Of a stretch of 32,300 nt of DNA, positions 18,963-31,095 are shown piece after piece (position 1 is the first letter of the stretch; the number at the start of each line of letters is the position of its first letter). This DNA comes from Didymodactylos carnosus (Eukaryota > Rotifera > Eurotatoria > Philodinida > Philodinidae), in assembly GCA_905250885.1 (NCBI GenBank), contig CAJNOQ010001387.1, positions 1 to 32,300 on the forward strand, in the 5' to 3' direction. The notes beneath the pieces were generated by a model. The model had not been told where the DNA came from, did not search any database, and saw nothing but the letters and a program-made list of their open reading frames with translations. The position numbers were made by a program, and so were the translations under genes.

Positions 18963-20581
18963 AAACGAAGTTGTCAAGAGTCTTCTCTATGGTTCCTCAG
19001 AGCTTTAAGCCGAAGAGCCCTATGAACAGCTGGTATCTAGCTGTCTAAAATCGACTCGTACGAATGGCTCCGACTTCAGCTAGTTCTAAGACCGTTGCTG
19101 GATGATATACATGTCATTATACATAATAAAGAATGAAAAAACAAAAAAATATGCATTTCTTAAGATGGGTTCGAACCTGGTACCTAGAAAAAATTCGGCA
19201 ATTAATCGCGATGAAGCGCATGATTAATCGTATGATTTTTCATTATTAATTGGCGATTTTCATGCAATTTTTAGTACATGGGTTGAATCGACTGATTGAA
19301 CGACTGACTGAAACGAAAGAAAGCTTATTACTTTTGATCAGAAAAAATCCGCACTTCTTACCTGCTCAAAAACTGCTCGCTCATTCGGAATACTTTTCTA
19401 TTTCAAATGATTTATTCGTTCTTGGTTATGGCTTATAGTACAGATTCGAATAGTTCGAATCTATCAGTGGTCCAGGTGCTTGCCGCCACTTCAAAACTTT
19501 GAAAAGCGAGGCATTTTCAAAGTAAAATTACCCAATTCTTGAAATGATAACACCTTTTTTCTTAATCAAAGGCTAAAAATAAACAAAAACTTCTTTATTC
19601 TGAAAGATTTCATGCAAAAGAACCACACACATACAACGTTGTGTACGTTCTATTTTCCTATCATAATTTCATACAAAATAGTTGAACGTTGTACAACTAG
19701 ATTCGTACAAAATGGTATGAGACCGTACTTTTCGTACGATCTTGTTATGTGTGTTTGATCTGACACTATACAAAAATAAGTGCTATCACAAGAAAACATC
19801 CACTTCATATCATTCTTGCAAATTCTAATAATTATAACTACCTGTAGTTGCGAAGTGAAGGCATACTGCTGTATATTGCTCTTATTAACTCGCGATTGTT
19901 TAACTTTTTGACGAAAAATGGATCCAGTTGTGAAAACGTATGTCCTACAGTGAGACAAATATTTTGGTGGGATTACTTACTTACACAAAGTGAAACATAT
20001 GACAAGTCTGTCTACTTTCGAATTTAGTTTTCTGATATCTACTATAGTCAACTTAGAATGAGAGACGAAAAATACGTATTTTTCAAGCTATATATATAAT
20101 GCACATACTATTTGAATGTCTTATGAATATTCTAATTTTTTCTGATTGTTATTTCATTCAGTTGACTTTCAATCAAGACGATTTTTATTTCACGTTTTTA
20201 GAATTTTACACATCTCATTGCCCTTTATGTTAATTATTTCCAATTTCAGTGTGATTTTTCGTTTATTTGCATAATAACTCCTTTTTTGTAAATATTTTGT
20301 ATATTTTATTTGTTTTGATGAGCAAGAATATCCTTCGAATGAGAAAAACAGAATATAAAAGCGAATATCGACACGTTGTGCGGTTTATCAGAAAATCATT
20401 TACAAAAAGAAATATGCATATTTTCTACATTCATATAGTTGCAATGAAAGAGATTATTCGATTCATTCATCGAAAAGTAACTTGAGAAATTCGACCTGCA
20501 AATATTTTAGAAACAAGGTAATACACAACGATAATACAAAAAATAATATAAATATAGTTTTTTCAACACGCTTCTATCTAA
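18963..20581. other. Gene-free spacer
   Basis: No exon or family is supported. A frame at 19250-19438 has no ATG-led coding sense that I recognise. Around 19670-19740 are several GTACAAAA/TTTTCGTAC phrases in both orientations. The rest is AT-rich. Confidence 0.45.
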
Positions 20582-20971
20582 CAAGGGAAGGTCCCCAAGT
20601 GCCACTCTCACTTTTCAATGGGACATATCCTAGTCTGTAGAGCTTGACGAGCTAATTATGATGGCATAAAGCATCTGTCCTAAATTAATTTCAGCTTTCA
20701 AGGCTTTTCTTGTAAATTCTATAACTTTGCAAAGAAAGGTCGTGTAGAGCTGAAAGATGTCCTCATTTTAATCAGAAATGTGCGCGCTACAATTATGCCT
20801 CGTTAAGAAAGGTTTGGTTATTTTTTAGAGTTTCTAAAAAACTGGTTTTCCAGAAAACCAGGTCTTCAAGAGCCATGGGAAAAATGCTTTATGCCATCTT
20901 AATTAGCTCGTCGAGCTCTGCAAACTAGGATATGTTCTATTGAAAAGCGAGACTTGAGGACCTTCCTTCGT
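20582..20971. mobile_element. 390-bp foldback MITE
   Basis: The arms, about 20582-20680 and 20873-20971, are reverse complements. Shared phrases include GAAGGTCC, CATATCCTAGT and GACGAGCTAATTA, and TGGCATAAAGCAT at the inner ends. The spacer is about 190 bp and contains a small hairpin, AACTGGTTTTCCAGAAAACCA. No ORF. The target duplication is not clear. Confidence 0.8.
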
Positions 20972-23769
20972 AAGACTTAATTATGTGAGATTTGACTTGA
21001 GTTTAATACAAAAAACACATAATTAAAATATTCATGAAAAAATTATTTTTAGAAATTAACAATCTGTTTAAAATAAAATTGAAAGCACTTTTATTATAAC
21101 TCATATTCTAACAATGAAAGTTCATGAAATTTTTCTCAAAAGAAAAATTGAACACTTTCTTTTTCATTTCTATTCATTGATGGTTAGAAAATATTTGGTT
21201 ATTATTTAATGACATTTTTTAATTACACTATGACAGATGAATCTGCTGTACTTTTGTTGCGATAGATGATGACTTTTTGAATGATTTCTGCATTTTTTTG
21301 TTTTGCTCTATTTTAAAGTAAATTCAAAAAGAAAAATTAAGTGCATATATGAGTGAGATGCATCTAATTAGGACATTGATACGCGACATACATCAACATA
21401 TACACACTATAGATGTTGTTAGATTTGTCTATTTTTTCATTTATTATAACTTTTGTGCTGGATAAGAAAGAAGATGAGGAAAGAAATGTGTTTTACAGAA
21501 TGAACAAACAAAGGAGTTTTTTTGTTCATCCTTGTAGACGTTTAGATATTTCCATGAACTATGTTGTGTACTATTACTTTTTAAATTCATTCAGCTAATA
21601 CACATACACCTCATGAATGTAAAAAAACGAACAAAAAGTGAAAAATGATATTGATTGTCATGTTCAGAAACATAAAAAGAAGAATTCTTATTTTTAACAG
21701 AAAAAAAAGTTCTTTTCCTACAACAAAGCTAAGAAAAAGTGTTCATGTGAGGAGTGGACGGTAGAAAAAGAAAAAATTTGTTGTAAGTAAAGATATTTTT
21801 AACATATACTCTTAGATAGTTTTTATAGTTAAAAATAGAAGAAAAAAAAGGTACAGGAAGTTCTTATTTGTATGTATATGATGGATGAGTCTCACACACT
21901 CCTCAAATAACGACCTGGATGAAAAAGAGAGTTGGTTGAATAGAGAAATCTATATAGCCTACTCTACTACAACTTTTTCTAAATTTTTTTGGTATGTGTC
22001 ATAGAAAATAGGCCACTTATGCGTTTTAATCTGCTTTACTCTCCTATGTCTCAACATGTTTTCGTCTAATAACCAATTTATTAATGAGTTTTCTTTTTTT
22101 TGTTGAGAAATATTTTTTTTCTTCATGTGTTTTGTCTTGTCAAGTTATGCGACGTCTCTAATCAAATTTTCGAACGAAAAAAAGAAAATTTTACATTTGA
22201 AGCTTTCATCTAGATTATATTGCTCTGACAGTGGTAAAGGGCAATTCTAAAAGAGTCAGTCTATTGGGGCTATATTTTATCATACGAAATTAACTGACGT
22301 TTTCATCGATAATCTGTTACAAATGTGAGTTACTTTCTAAGTAGTTGTATCGTTTTATTTTCCGTTTTCAATTTATAAACTTCTCACTTTGATTACTAAT
22401 ACTCTCTATGTTCTAATATACCTAGTGATATGATTTCTTGCTATTTACAGAGCACGCATTACTATCGTCACTTTCTAAAGAAACGTTATTCTATATAAAT
22501 TTTAAATTAGTTGATTTTCCTAAGAAAATGTTAAGAGTTTGTGCAAATTTCATCTCTGTAGAATTTAATTATCCTGAGAGTTACAATGTTTGATCTATCA
22601 CTCTTTATCATTTGTGCTGCTTATCACATCATTCTATAATACAACATCGATGGATTTTGTCATTTTCCCTTTTGACTCAAAAGTTTCGGAAACTAAAACT
22701 AAAGAACTAGTAAATAAGAGAATATCACTTTCTGCATAATTATTTTTTCTGTTCTCTTTCTTTTCTATCGACGCGTCATAAGTCGCACATGGGATATATC
22801 TGATGTGGAAAGAGAGATCCATTATTTGCTAGTTCTCTCTTGTCTCTTGTCTCTTTTCTCTTCACCGGATTTATGTAATAAGACAGAGTATGTGGAATAC
22901 ACAACCATATAGAATTTAAATAAGCAAAAAAAGAAAAAGAAAACGAGATTGTGCTATAGAAAGGAAGAAAAAGAAAACAAAAATGGAATTAAAATCATTC
23001 AGCTGGAAGAATGGACTTTGTATAGTTTTTGCTGTTACTAATTGTTCTCATTAAGTTTCGATAGCATGTGCGTGTGTGTGTGTATATAGATAGATTATTG
23101 CTTATCATTATCATTTTTATTAGAAAGAAAGAAAGAAAGAATGAAAAAGAAAAAAAGTTATTGAGATTGAGATATTAAACGTATGGAAAAATAATTTTCG
23201 TCGTTTTGTCCTAGAATAATCATTAATATCAATGTCGAGTAAGTTAATCTTAAGCTTACTGATGATATGTATATGTGGTAATGGATGTATACGTGCTGAT
23301 AAAAGAAGGAAAAAAGAGAAAAAAAAAACTGTTCAAAATTTTGACATTGCCGCCAGCATATAGATATATAAATATTGCATTTGCATATTATATATTTATC
23401 TGGCAAAATGATGATCGTAAACAGATAATCTTATGAGAATTACATCAGAAACATTGTCTTCGTTCATTAATCAGTCGACTAGAAGTTAAGTTTGGTTCAA
23501 ACTTTTTTTAGTGAAAAACAAGAAAGACCATCAGTCAGAAGCAGTTCTAAGATACAGTATAGAACTATTGAGCATAGGAAGAAAAGGATAAGACTTTAAC
23601 AATTAAAAATAGATACTATATAAATATAAATATACATGCAAAAGAGAGAAGACATATGTTATGGCGGAGAACTAGGTTTGAGATAAGAGTTTCCCTCATA
23701 ATATGCCGTTCATTCACGTATTGCTCTCTCATTTCATTGCACATGCTTCTTTTCTCACATTCCATCAGT
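20972..23769. other. AT-rich gene-free stretch with simple repeats
   Basis: Only short chance frames are present. Simple sequence includes a CTCTTGT polypyrimidine tract (about 22834-22862), a GT run (23067-23083) and a GAAA run (23121-23140). Parts could be 5' introns or regulatory sequence of the M6 gene downstream, but nothing specific is visible. Confidence 0.4.
23067..23140. repeat. (GT)n and (GAAA)n microsatellites
   Basis: A GT run at 23067-23083 is followed by TATATAGATAGATT, and a GAAA tetranucleotide run lies at 23121-23140. Confidence 0.85.
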
Positions 23770-23943
23770 CAGAGATGTACCCAGCACTAGGCCAAGGGCT
23801 CTTAGATATTTCATTTTCTTCAACTGAAAGTAGAAAAAATATTTTGATTAAAATCGAAAATAAAAATACTACACAAAAAGTTTTTTTCTTTGGCCAAGAA
23901 AAGGTTTAATCCACCTCTTACTGAAATCCTGGGTACGTCGCTG
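23770..23943. mobile_element. 174-bp hAT-like MITE
   Basis: The ends are CAGAGATGTACCCAG at the left and CTGGGTACGTCGCTG at the right, inverted copies with two differences. Both fit the CAGNG terminal pattern of hAT transposons. The flanking octamers CCATCAGT (23762-23769) and CCACCAGT (23944-23951) match at seven of eight positions, as expected for an aged 8-bp target duplication. No transposase is encoded. Confidence 0.82.
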
Positions 23944-24656
23944 CCACCAGTATATGTGTTATAAGTCAGTTCTCGCTGTTTTTTTGCTCCTGAATACACA
24001 CGTTGATAGTCTGGCATAATAGCTAATGTAAAAAGGAAAAGGATAGTTGTTGGTACTCCATCAGTGGAGGATATATCTAAAAATGATGGTAAACGGGCAG
24101 TATATTCAAGTTCTGGAGGCAACAGTCATAGAGACTCGTGCTGTTACTGTGGTATCTATCGCATTAACGTGACCATATAAGAATTCTGTAAATTCAAGAA
24201 AAGAAAATTTTACAGTTTAAGAACTCAACTCGCCAAATGAGATGTTACATTAGCGATTGTAACCGAAATGCTTTAATATTGTCCAATAAATTCTTGTTCA
24301 TCGCAGTCTTAGTTTGTAATCTGTACAACCGATTCAGATTCCAATCAAAGATCTATTTAGACTGGATGAGCGTTTATTTCGTTGAGTAGTAAAAGTTTCT
24401 CATTTTTACATAACGAATAAACAAACTCGAACTTTGTTAATGACTTGCTATGTAAATTTTACCTATTTCCTCTCTGATTTCACTAACAGTGCTTAGTAGC
24501 CAACACTATCAGATACTTTATCAATGCCAAATAGAGCTGCTTGGACAAAAACTCCAATTTTTCAAGACAAATTTAGTACAGTATCTTTACGGTATGAATA
24601 AAGTTAAATTTAATTTAGTTCAAAAAGAGAAAAACGAAGACAGAATGCGCACGATA

Positions 24657-24796
24657 CACTGCAAAAAAATTGCCCTTTGGTGAGATTTAGGACACACGAA
24701 AGTGCCTTGTTTTTTGTTTTCACGTTGGCTGTGGCGCACTTTAGGCACTTCCATGTGCCTTAAACCTCACCAAAGGGCACTTTTTTTTTCCCAGTG
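24657..24796. mobile_element. 140-bp mariner-like MITE with TA duplication
   Basis: The element is flanked by TA at 24655-24656 and 24797-24798. The ends are inverted: CACTGCAAAAAAATTGCCC at the left and GGGCACTTTTTTTTTCCCAGTG at the right. The pairing continues inward through CTTTGGTGAG and CTCACCAAAG. The interior holds a further GTGCC/GGCAC pairing. Non-coding. Confidence 0.85.
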
Positions 24797-27378
24797 TATT
24801 CTGTTTTAAAAGGGTTTGAAAGCTTATAAAAATGAGTAGGGTTAATTTAGATTTTTGTCAGAAATGAACTAAATCTACTGATACATGTTACTGACAAAAA
24901 TAGTTTAGGGTCAAAGTATCTACTATTTTCTTATATTACAGCGTAAACAGATGTTTTTATGTTGGAAAAAGATTACACGCACTGACCATATACATTTATC
25001 CGTTTTTACTAGTTTATACATTTTTTTTTCTCTCTCTCGAATAGAATAATTTTCTTTTTCTTTTTTTTTTTTTTTTCTTTATCATATCTCGAAGAGAATA
25101 GAAAATAGACTAAATATTATTGATATTATTTAATAATAATAAAGACATGGTGCAGACAAGATACCGACATAAAAATATTTTAACTATGTTTACAAACATC
25201 TATCAATAATCTATTCCATGTGATGTGAAGTGTATATATTTGATCTTTATTAAAAAATAAATAAAGATTCTCGTTCTTTTGCGTACTGTATTAACTAACT
25301 CTATTCATCTTTACACTCAAATTATAGTAAGTCATACAAAATCTACAGTTTTAATTAGAAGCGTTATTTTTATATACTAAATATTCTAACAATATAATTT
25401 TTCTAATTCATTTTATTTTATTTTTTTCTTATGTTGTAAAGAAAGAAATTAAATATCTCGACAAATAGTTATGAAATAAAATAGTGGTAAGTGAAATAAA
25501 ATAATAATAACAAAAGATTCGTTTATGTTTTTTATTGTTCAATTTTCAAAACATAATCTAAATCATCATCACTTCTTTATTTTTCTCACGATCTCATCTA
25601 ATGTGTTTTAACATTCTTTTGCATATTTTAATTGATAATAGAGTCGATTGTCTCGCCTGTGATATAAATCACATCAAATTCTTTGTCTCTCTATCTTGAT
25701 AACAGCTACTATAAACTATAATCTCTTATAACCACAGGACACTAACAATACAGCCTTGGCTGTATGTTATTTTTTTATTATAATGATATCTCTTTTGCCT
25801 AGTTTTTCTACATACAATATAATTAATTTATGCAAATTGAATGTACGTGTATATGGTATAGAGAGTGATTTAGATCATTTACAAAATGTTTGAGATTAAA
25901 TATAAGACAATAGAGAGAAAAAAAGAGAGAGAGAGACATATATCTCATTTACGAGAAATTAGAGAACAAAAGTATCATTGTCATTGTTTAGACAAAAAGT
26001 TTGAAAATTAAATACTTTAGTTAAAAATACTCTCAAGTGACATTGCTGTTTGTATGAACAAAGATTTGGAGAATATATTTTGTATTCTGCCCCAAGTGTA
26101 CCAAAAATGACATTCTGTTCACTGACAATAGTGACATTTTTTTTTCTTTTTTTGTTAAAAGTAATGACATTTCTAATTTTTTGTCCACAAAAAGTTTTTG
26201 ATTAATCTTTTTTTGTTGTTACTGATCGAAAAAGAAAAATTAATGAATACTAATCAGCCTATCAACATAGACGTATCCTATTATTATAATGCGAAAGAGG
26301 AGGGAATGTTGTATAAGTTGACCTCTGATAAAAAGTTTTTTTTTCTTTTTTTCTACTTTTCTAACAGTAGGAGTTATTCCCTAGAGAAAGTTTGAGTTGT
26401 ACAATGAAGTACAATAAAAATTTGATTTTTTTTTTAATATAAAATTGGTTATGAAGTCGATTTTATCGAGATCAACTACTTATTCTCTTATAGTCGTATA
26501 TTTATTTTATCTCTTTTAAGATTTAAACTCTTATATTTGAAATTTCTCTACAATAGAAAGAAAATATAATGAAAATGAGAACACATTTTGATTATTGAAA
26601 CAAAGGGAATATTTTGCTTGATGTTTGAAAAAAGATTGTAAGAATGAGAATTTTGTTAAAAAATGATTATGAGTTCTGTATATTCTGTTGAGAGATTTTT
26701 TTATGCTTTTATTTCAAGTATCATTTCAATCACAACGTTCAATTTATTGTCAAAGAAAAAAAAAACTCTGAGTAAATGGAAAATATTATTTTTTTTTCTT
26801 CTTCTTCTTTCTGCCAAATATCTCAATGAGCATTTTAAGATTGATGACAAATAATGTATTTGATATGTGATGAAATCTCTTTTGTGTGTATGCGTGTGTT
26901 CAATAGGACAGCTGTGGTGTAATACGTACTATATAATCTATCTGCAAATGATTTTCCGAACGAATAAGGAAAAGAAAGAAGAAGAAGAAAAAAAAAGAAC
27001 CAGTTATTTTTTCTTCGTTTTTTTTTTTTTTTATGCAATATGAACATTATTACTACTATTTGAAAGTCTGATGATTACGTCTAATAGTTCAGACATAGTA
27101 TATAATAAAGAAAAATTTATATTCACATTACGTAATAAAAAAAAGAAAAAAACTGTTAGGCTTTCTGACATAGATTCGTTTGAGCTTATTCAATCACAAT
27201 AAATCGAAAAAGATATAGATGAGATATTGTTTTTCTTTTCTTCTCTAATTATAGAAACAACAATATGGTTGTGTCTATTTGTTGTTCATTATTTTGTAAT
27301 ATTTTTCTCTCTTTATTCGAAACATCTTACACTTTTAACTAAAAACTCAAGACAATGTGTTTATCTGTTTATTTTTAG
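24797..27378. other. AT-rich stretch upstream of the M6 exons
   Basis: No exon could be fixed. Long T/A runs and small purine repeats occur (for example GA repeats near 25925). It should contain the first coding exon of the M6 gene or part of a long first intron. One weak candidate start is the ATG near 25830, followed by three codons and a GTACGT donor in the right phase, but such a short exon is easily found by chance. Confidence 0.4.
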
Positions 27379-28833
27379 ACACTTGTTCACGGTGTGGCAA
27401 CATGTTTTATAAAACACCCTTTCCATCATTATTCTCCTATTTATTACTCATGATAGGCTCTGCCATATTTACAATGGCAACAGTTTATAGTATGCATAAA
27501 ATGGGACAAAGTGACAAATGGGGATGTAAAAAATGGTAAAAATATGATGAAAATTATTTTTCTAAAAATTTTCTATAGTTTTTTTTTTTTTGTTTGTCTT
27601 TTACAGTTTACTCTATGGACGAATCGTTGTCGGATGTAGTGTGGCATTTACATGTCTATTAGGTTTATTTACTGTTCTATTAGCTACAATGCTAAGTGGA
27701 AAAACGCGTAAAAAATATTTTTGGGGTCATAAGAAAAATGTTTGCGCTACAATATTAAATGGTTTTGTAAGTAAAACTTTCTTCATTTCATAGATATATT
27801 TTTTTGATGATATATTATGATTCTAAAATGACGGAAAAAATAAAAATTTTCTATTGTAAAAAATAATTTTTATTTATTATTTTTTATTTATTTTAGTTTT
27901 TATTCATTACATTTTTAACAACACTTGGTTGGTTATCAATAACTTGTGTAACAATCATTCCATTGTATGCTTTACTTTATAATGATTTTATTGTCTGTCG
28001 AAAAGAAGCAAAATCAACTAATTTTTTACATCGTAGGTATTTGCAAAATTTATATCATATACTAATTGAATAAAATGAATTATTATTCATTTTAGTATTG
28101 AATGAAATTAGTCATGAACTTCATCAAAATGATAAACATAAATCGTTCACAATTTTCGATCTTTGTACTCCGGTAAATATATTAATATACATATATTATA
28201 TTGAAGATGTATCTTCAATTTAAACTCATTCGTTAATGGATAGTATTGATAAAAAAAATCAGATGATTTTTTTAGACAGATCTATAAAACTAAATAATTA
28301 ATAGAAATTTTATTTGAATAAAGCTATATTATTTAAATTCATCATTGAAAATCTTTTTTCTCTTAAACATCTAATTATCTACTCTAATATACACTCACAT
28401 TTTGATTCGTACTTAGAAAATTTGTCTATTCTACCTCGCAGATTGACTATGACTAAAATTCACAAGATCAATTTTTAGACATAGAATCAGATGAATGGAT
28501 GTATTGTAATTCATTTTGTGTTTTATGTTATCCTTGATAATAAAAAATTATTTAAAAATATTAATAATTTTATTTTTTTGTAGCCTTATCGAGATTATTT
28601 GATTTTGGCACTAGTAACAACAATTTCATGCTTTATCATTGTTATAAGTTTTGTAAGTATAAAAACTTTATTAGATTTTTTGTCAATATCCTTTATAATT
28701 TGTTGTTGTTTTTCGTTATATCTAGATATTTTTAATGATTAGTATGGGAGCAAATCATGCGCATATAATTAATGATCAAGTTCGATACGAAGTTACTCAA
28801 AACGGAGAAGATATTGAGGAAACAAAAATGTAA
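27379..28833 (+). CDS. Proteolipid M6/PLP-family four-TM protein (5' exon missing)
   Basis: Six exons join in phase: 27379-27535, 27607-27766, 27897-28032, 28096-28172, 28584-28652 and 28726-28833 (TAA 28831-28833). They give 235 residues plus a first exon not located. The N-terminal TCSRCGNM...KTPFPSL matches the CxxC...PxxSL start of the PLP/DM20/M6 family, where the cysteines are palmitoylated. Four hydrophobic segments follow: after PFPSL; from GRIVVGCSVAF; FLTTLGWLSITCVTIIPLY; and YLILALVTTISCF running into FLMISMGAN. The long loop between TM3 and TM4 has two cysteines (VCRKE, DLCTP), as in the family's disulphide-bonded second extracellular loop. M6 proteins sit in the plasma membrane of neurons and epithelia and shape filopodia and junctions. 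The tail is acidic (NGEDIEETKM). Introns are 71, 130, 63, 411 and 73 nt. A larger exon 4 donor choice would read into a stop, so the donor at 28033 is preferred. Confidence 0.82.
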
Positions 28834-30315
28834 ACTCTTCTTCTTCTTTTTTTTTTATTATGTTTTTTCGAATTGTTGAATATATATATATATCTATATA
28901 TAAAGTAAAGAAGTGTTGATGATCAAAACCAGAAACAGTCTTATTTTCTGTTTTTTGTAAAATACCATTTTTTTGTCATTTACATAATTTTTTATTTACA
29001 TATTTTAAACGTTTTCTATCCTCTTTATTTGTCTAATTATTGTGTATTGTGTTTCTGCTTTTTACCAGCAGCTTTTATTCATTCGACAAAGTCGAACTTC
29101 ATGAGCTCTGTATGTAGATACATTTTAGCTAGCATTGATTATATGTTATGTCAGATGGTTTTATTCATGTCGTATAACATAGTTTAAACTAAGACTCAGG
29201 ATAATAATAATAAGTAGAAGAAAATCTAGTCGTTATCCCCTCTCTCGGCTAAGATATGTGCATGAAAGTGGAATAATTCACGAATTTTGGTTTCATTTTA
29301 AACAGTATGTTTTTTTATTTGTACTTTGTTGTTTTTACTATTGTAATTCTTTTTTTTTCATATAAAATGAACAGAGAAGAATTTGAGCACATATTAGCCA
29401 ATTAAGTTTTGTTAATTAGTTTACAAATTTCAATACGTTTGCCTCCTTATGACCATCACTTGGTACCAGAACTAAAGGATAAGTTTCGATGACTTGTATA
29501 ATCGAAAAAGAGAATAATTCTTAGTTTTTTCAAAAGAATTAGCAAAACAAAAGGGTAAATGGTTTGTTGATAAATGGTTACATTAACTGGCAATGTTAGA
29601 TGCTAGTTGTTTTTTTAATACTTTATCTGTTCCAAAATGGCAGTTAACAGCCGAGATATATTTAGCCAAAACAGGCAGTTAACCGCTGATGTGAATTCTA
29701 GTTTCAAGTATAAATAGTTAAATGCTTGTTTTTAGGTCATGATTCACGGGGAAATAAAGAGCAAAAAAAACAGTGACTGTGTTTTGACAGTTTCAACTGA
29801 TTAAAAGCCAATTTTTAGTCATACAATAAAAGGCTTATGTATGAGTTATTAAATATCAATTTTCGTTGATCTGAGGATGTTGTTCGTTGATGACTCATAA
29901 AAAAGAGAGTAATAGATCATCTGCTGTCAAATCTTGAAGAACAGATAAAAATATTTCAAAAATCAAATGTTTGCAGAGCTCACAGACCGTTGCGATAAGA
30001 CAGAGGGGTTTCATCTTCCATATACGGTAGTAGAAGCCAGATGCTGCACATGACGGGAAGGTGAAAGATTTGTATCTCGTCTAGCTGACATACGCGGTAT
30101 CAGTTGATTTGTCGCCCATCTTGTTCTGGGAATATGCATCCGTCGAAGATCCTTAGACGAAGAATTTCGATAATAGAATGCTGCTATGGGTGCTAGACAA
30201 TACAAAGACTGCATCGTTGATCGATATAATGGAAAAGCGGCGTGATGACATGTTAGAGGGTTCACATCGTACGTTCAAGAATAGTATAATTATAATAATC
30301 AACACGATCAACTAG
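28834..30315. other. Gene-free spacer downstream of M6
   Basis: This begins with the probable 3' UTR of the M6 gene. At 29580-29700 it has three phrases of the CAGTTAAC/AACTGGC type, related to the 18056-18222 cluster. A minus-strand frame at 30011-30265 could be debris of the C-terminal part of the phosphatase gene next to it, but the match is too weak to call. Confidence 0.4.
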
Positions 30316-30812
30316 TTATCTTAATTGTTTTGGTCTCGGGCTTGGATGAAATGCCGCTCGTGATAATGCTTTGAAGCTTCCAGCATGATCAAACAACAAA
30401 ATAATTCCACGCGTTTTTTTGTGAGAATCTATAATTATATTAATTACTGTTCGACTTCGTTTATAATATAATTTCTCACCTTCATCAGTATTGATTCCAT
30501 CGATCACTGGTGAATAATTATAATGAACACTATAATGGGCCATTTATTAATTCTTCCACAGATAAATAATGTAGTGGCATTTCAACATAACAAGTTGGAT
30601 ATTCGCAAAGATCTGTAAACAAAAAAGTAGTTATATTATCTGTAATATTTTTAGTGTTATTTCCAAGATGTTCTTACCCGGATCAATATTCACCAGTATG
30701 ATTTCTCTTTTTCCTTGGTCTTTCAATATTTTGTCAGCTGTTTGAACTGAACGAAACGGTGGTGAAGAATAACAATAATCAACGATTAAACACGTTTTTA
30801 ACAGTTTTTTTC
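30316..30812 (-). pseudogene. UBASH3/STS-like histidine phosphatase remnant
   Basis: Two exons are readable. The upstream one (about 30678-30812) contains YCYSSPPFRSVQTADKIL, matching the CSPSLRCVQTA phrase of UBASH3 (STS) phosphatase domains in the phosphoglycerate-mutase fold. It ends in a GTAAG donor; the intron is 30613-30677. The second exon (30316-30612) continues with DLCEYPTCYVEMP and, after a frame change, SPVIDGINTDEGEKLYYKRS and ILLFDHAGSFKALSR, matching the second catalytic-His region (usually V.HA.SLE). One extra C in GGCCC near 30541 shifts the frame and gives an early stop at the end of the first frame. The N-terminal part with the RHGER catalytic motif is missing; the sequence is replaced upstream by a repeat cluster (30813-31095). 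The C-terminal end is also not recovered. So it is probably a pseudogene, although one base of sequencing error would account for the shift alone. Confidence 0.6.
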
Positions 30813-31095
30813 CCAACACACAGTGGGCATCGCCCAGGTCGAACCCACACGGCAGTAAACTACAGTTTACGTCAAAATACGACGAAAGGAACCGTAGAGA
30901 AAGATTATGACTGTTTAAACTGTGATTTATGGTGAAACGACACAATACGATGACAGTATTACGATCGTCGTAATACTTCTCCATGAAACACGTCAGATTA
31001 CAACGAAATACTATCGTAAACGTCAAAATACGACGTCGTAATTTGATGTATTACGACCGTCGTTTACGATCGTTGTGATCATCGTCCTGGATCCA
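30813..31095. repeat. TACGAC/GTCGTA repeat cluster interrupting the phosphatase gene
   Basis: The phrase ACGTCAAAATACGACG occurs twice (30869-30884 and 31020-31035). Many further TACGA(C/T) and (A/G)TCGTA units lie in both directions, for example ACGATCGTCGTAATAC and ATTACGACCGTCGTTTACG. The cluster begins next to CACACAGTGGGCATCG and ends near the palindrome CCTGGATCCAGG. The open frame that runs through it on the minus strand is fortuitous. Confidence 0.65.

Noticed and set aside
19165..19190. GGGTTCGAACC looks like a tRNA T-arm / B box
   Set aside because: No A box, anticodon arm or acceptor stem can be folded around it; at best a tRNA-derived fragment.
25831..25845. ATG-led mini exon with GTACGT donor as first exon of the M6 gene
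   Set aside because: Phase fits, but a four-codon exon with a common donor is easily found by chance in 2.5 kb; not called.
30011..30265. 84-codon minus-strand frame near the phosphatase remnant
   Set aside because: Could be C-terminal debris of that gene, but no family motif is clear and another frame is similarly open over part of it.
30631..31026. 131-codon minus-strand frame taken as one protein
   Set aside because: Only its C-terminal part is phosphatase exon; the rest is the TACGAC repeat cluster read by chance.
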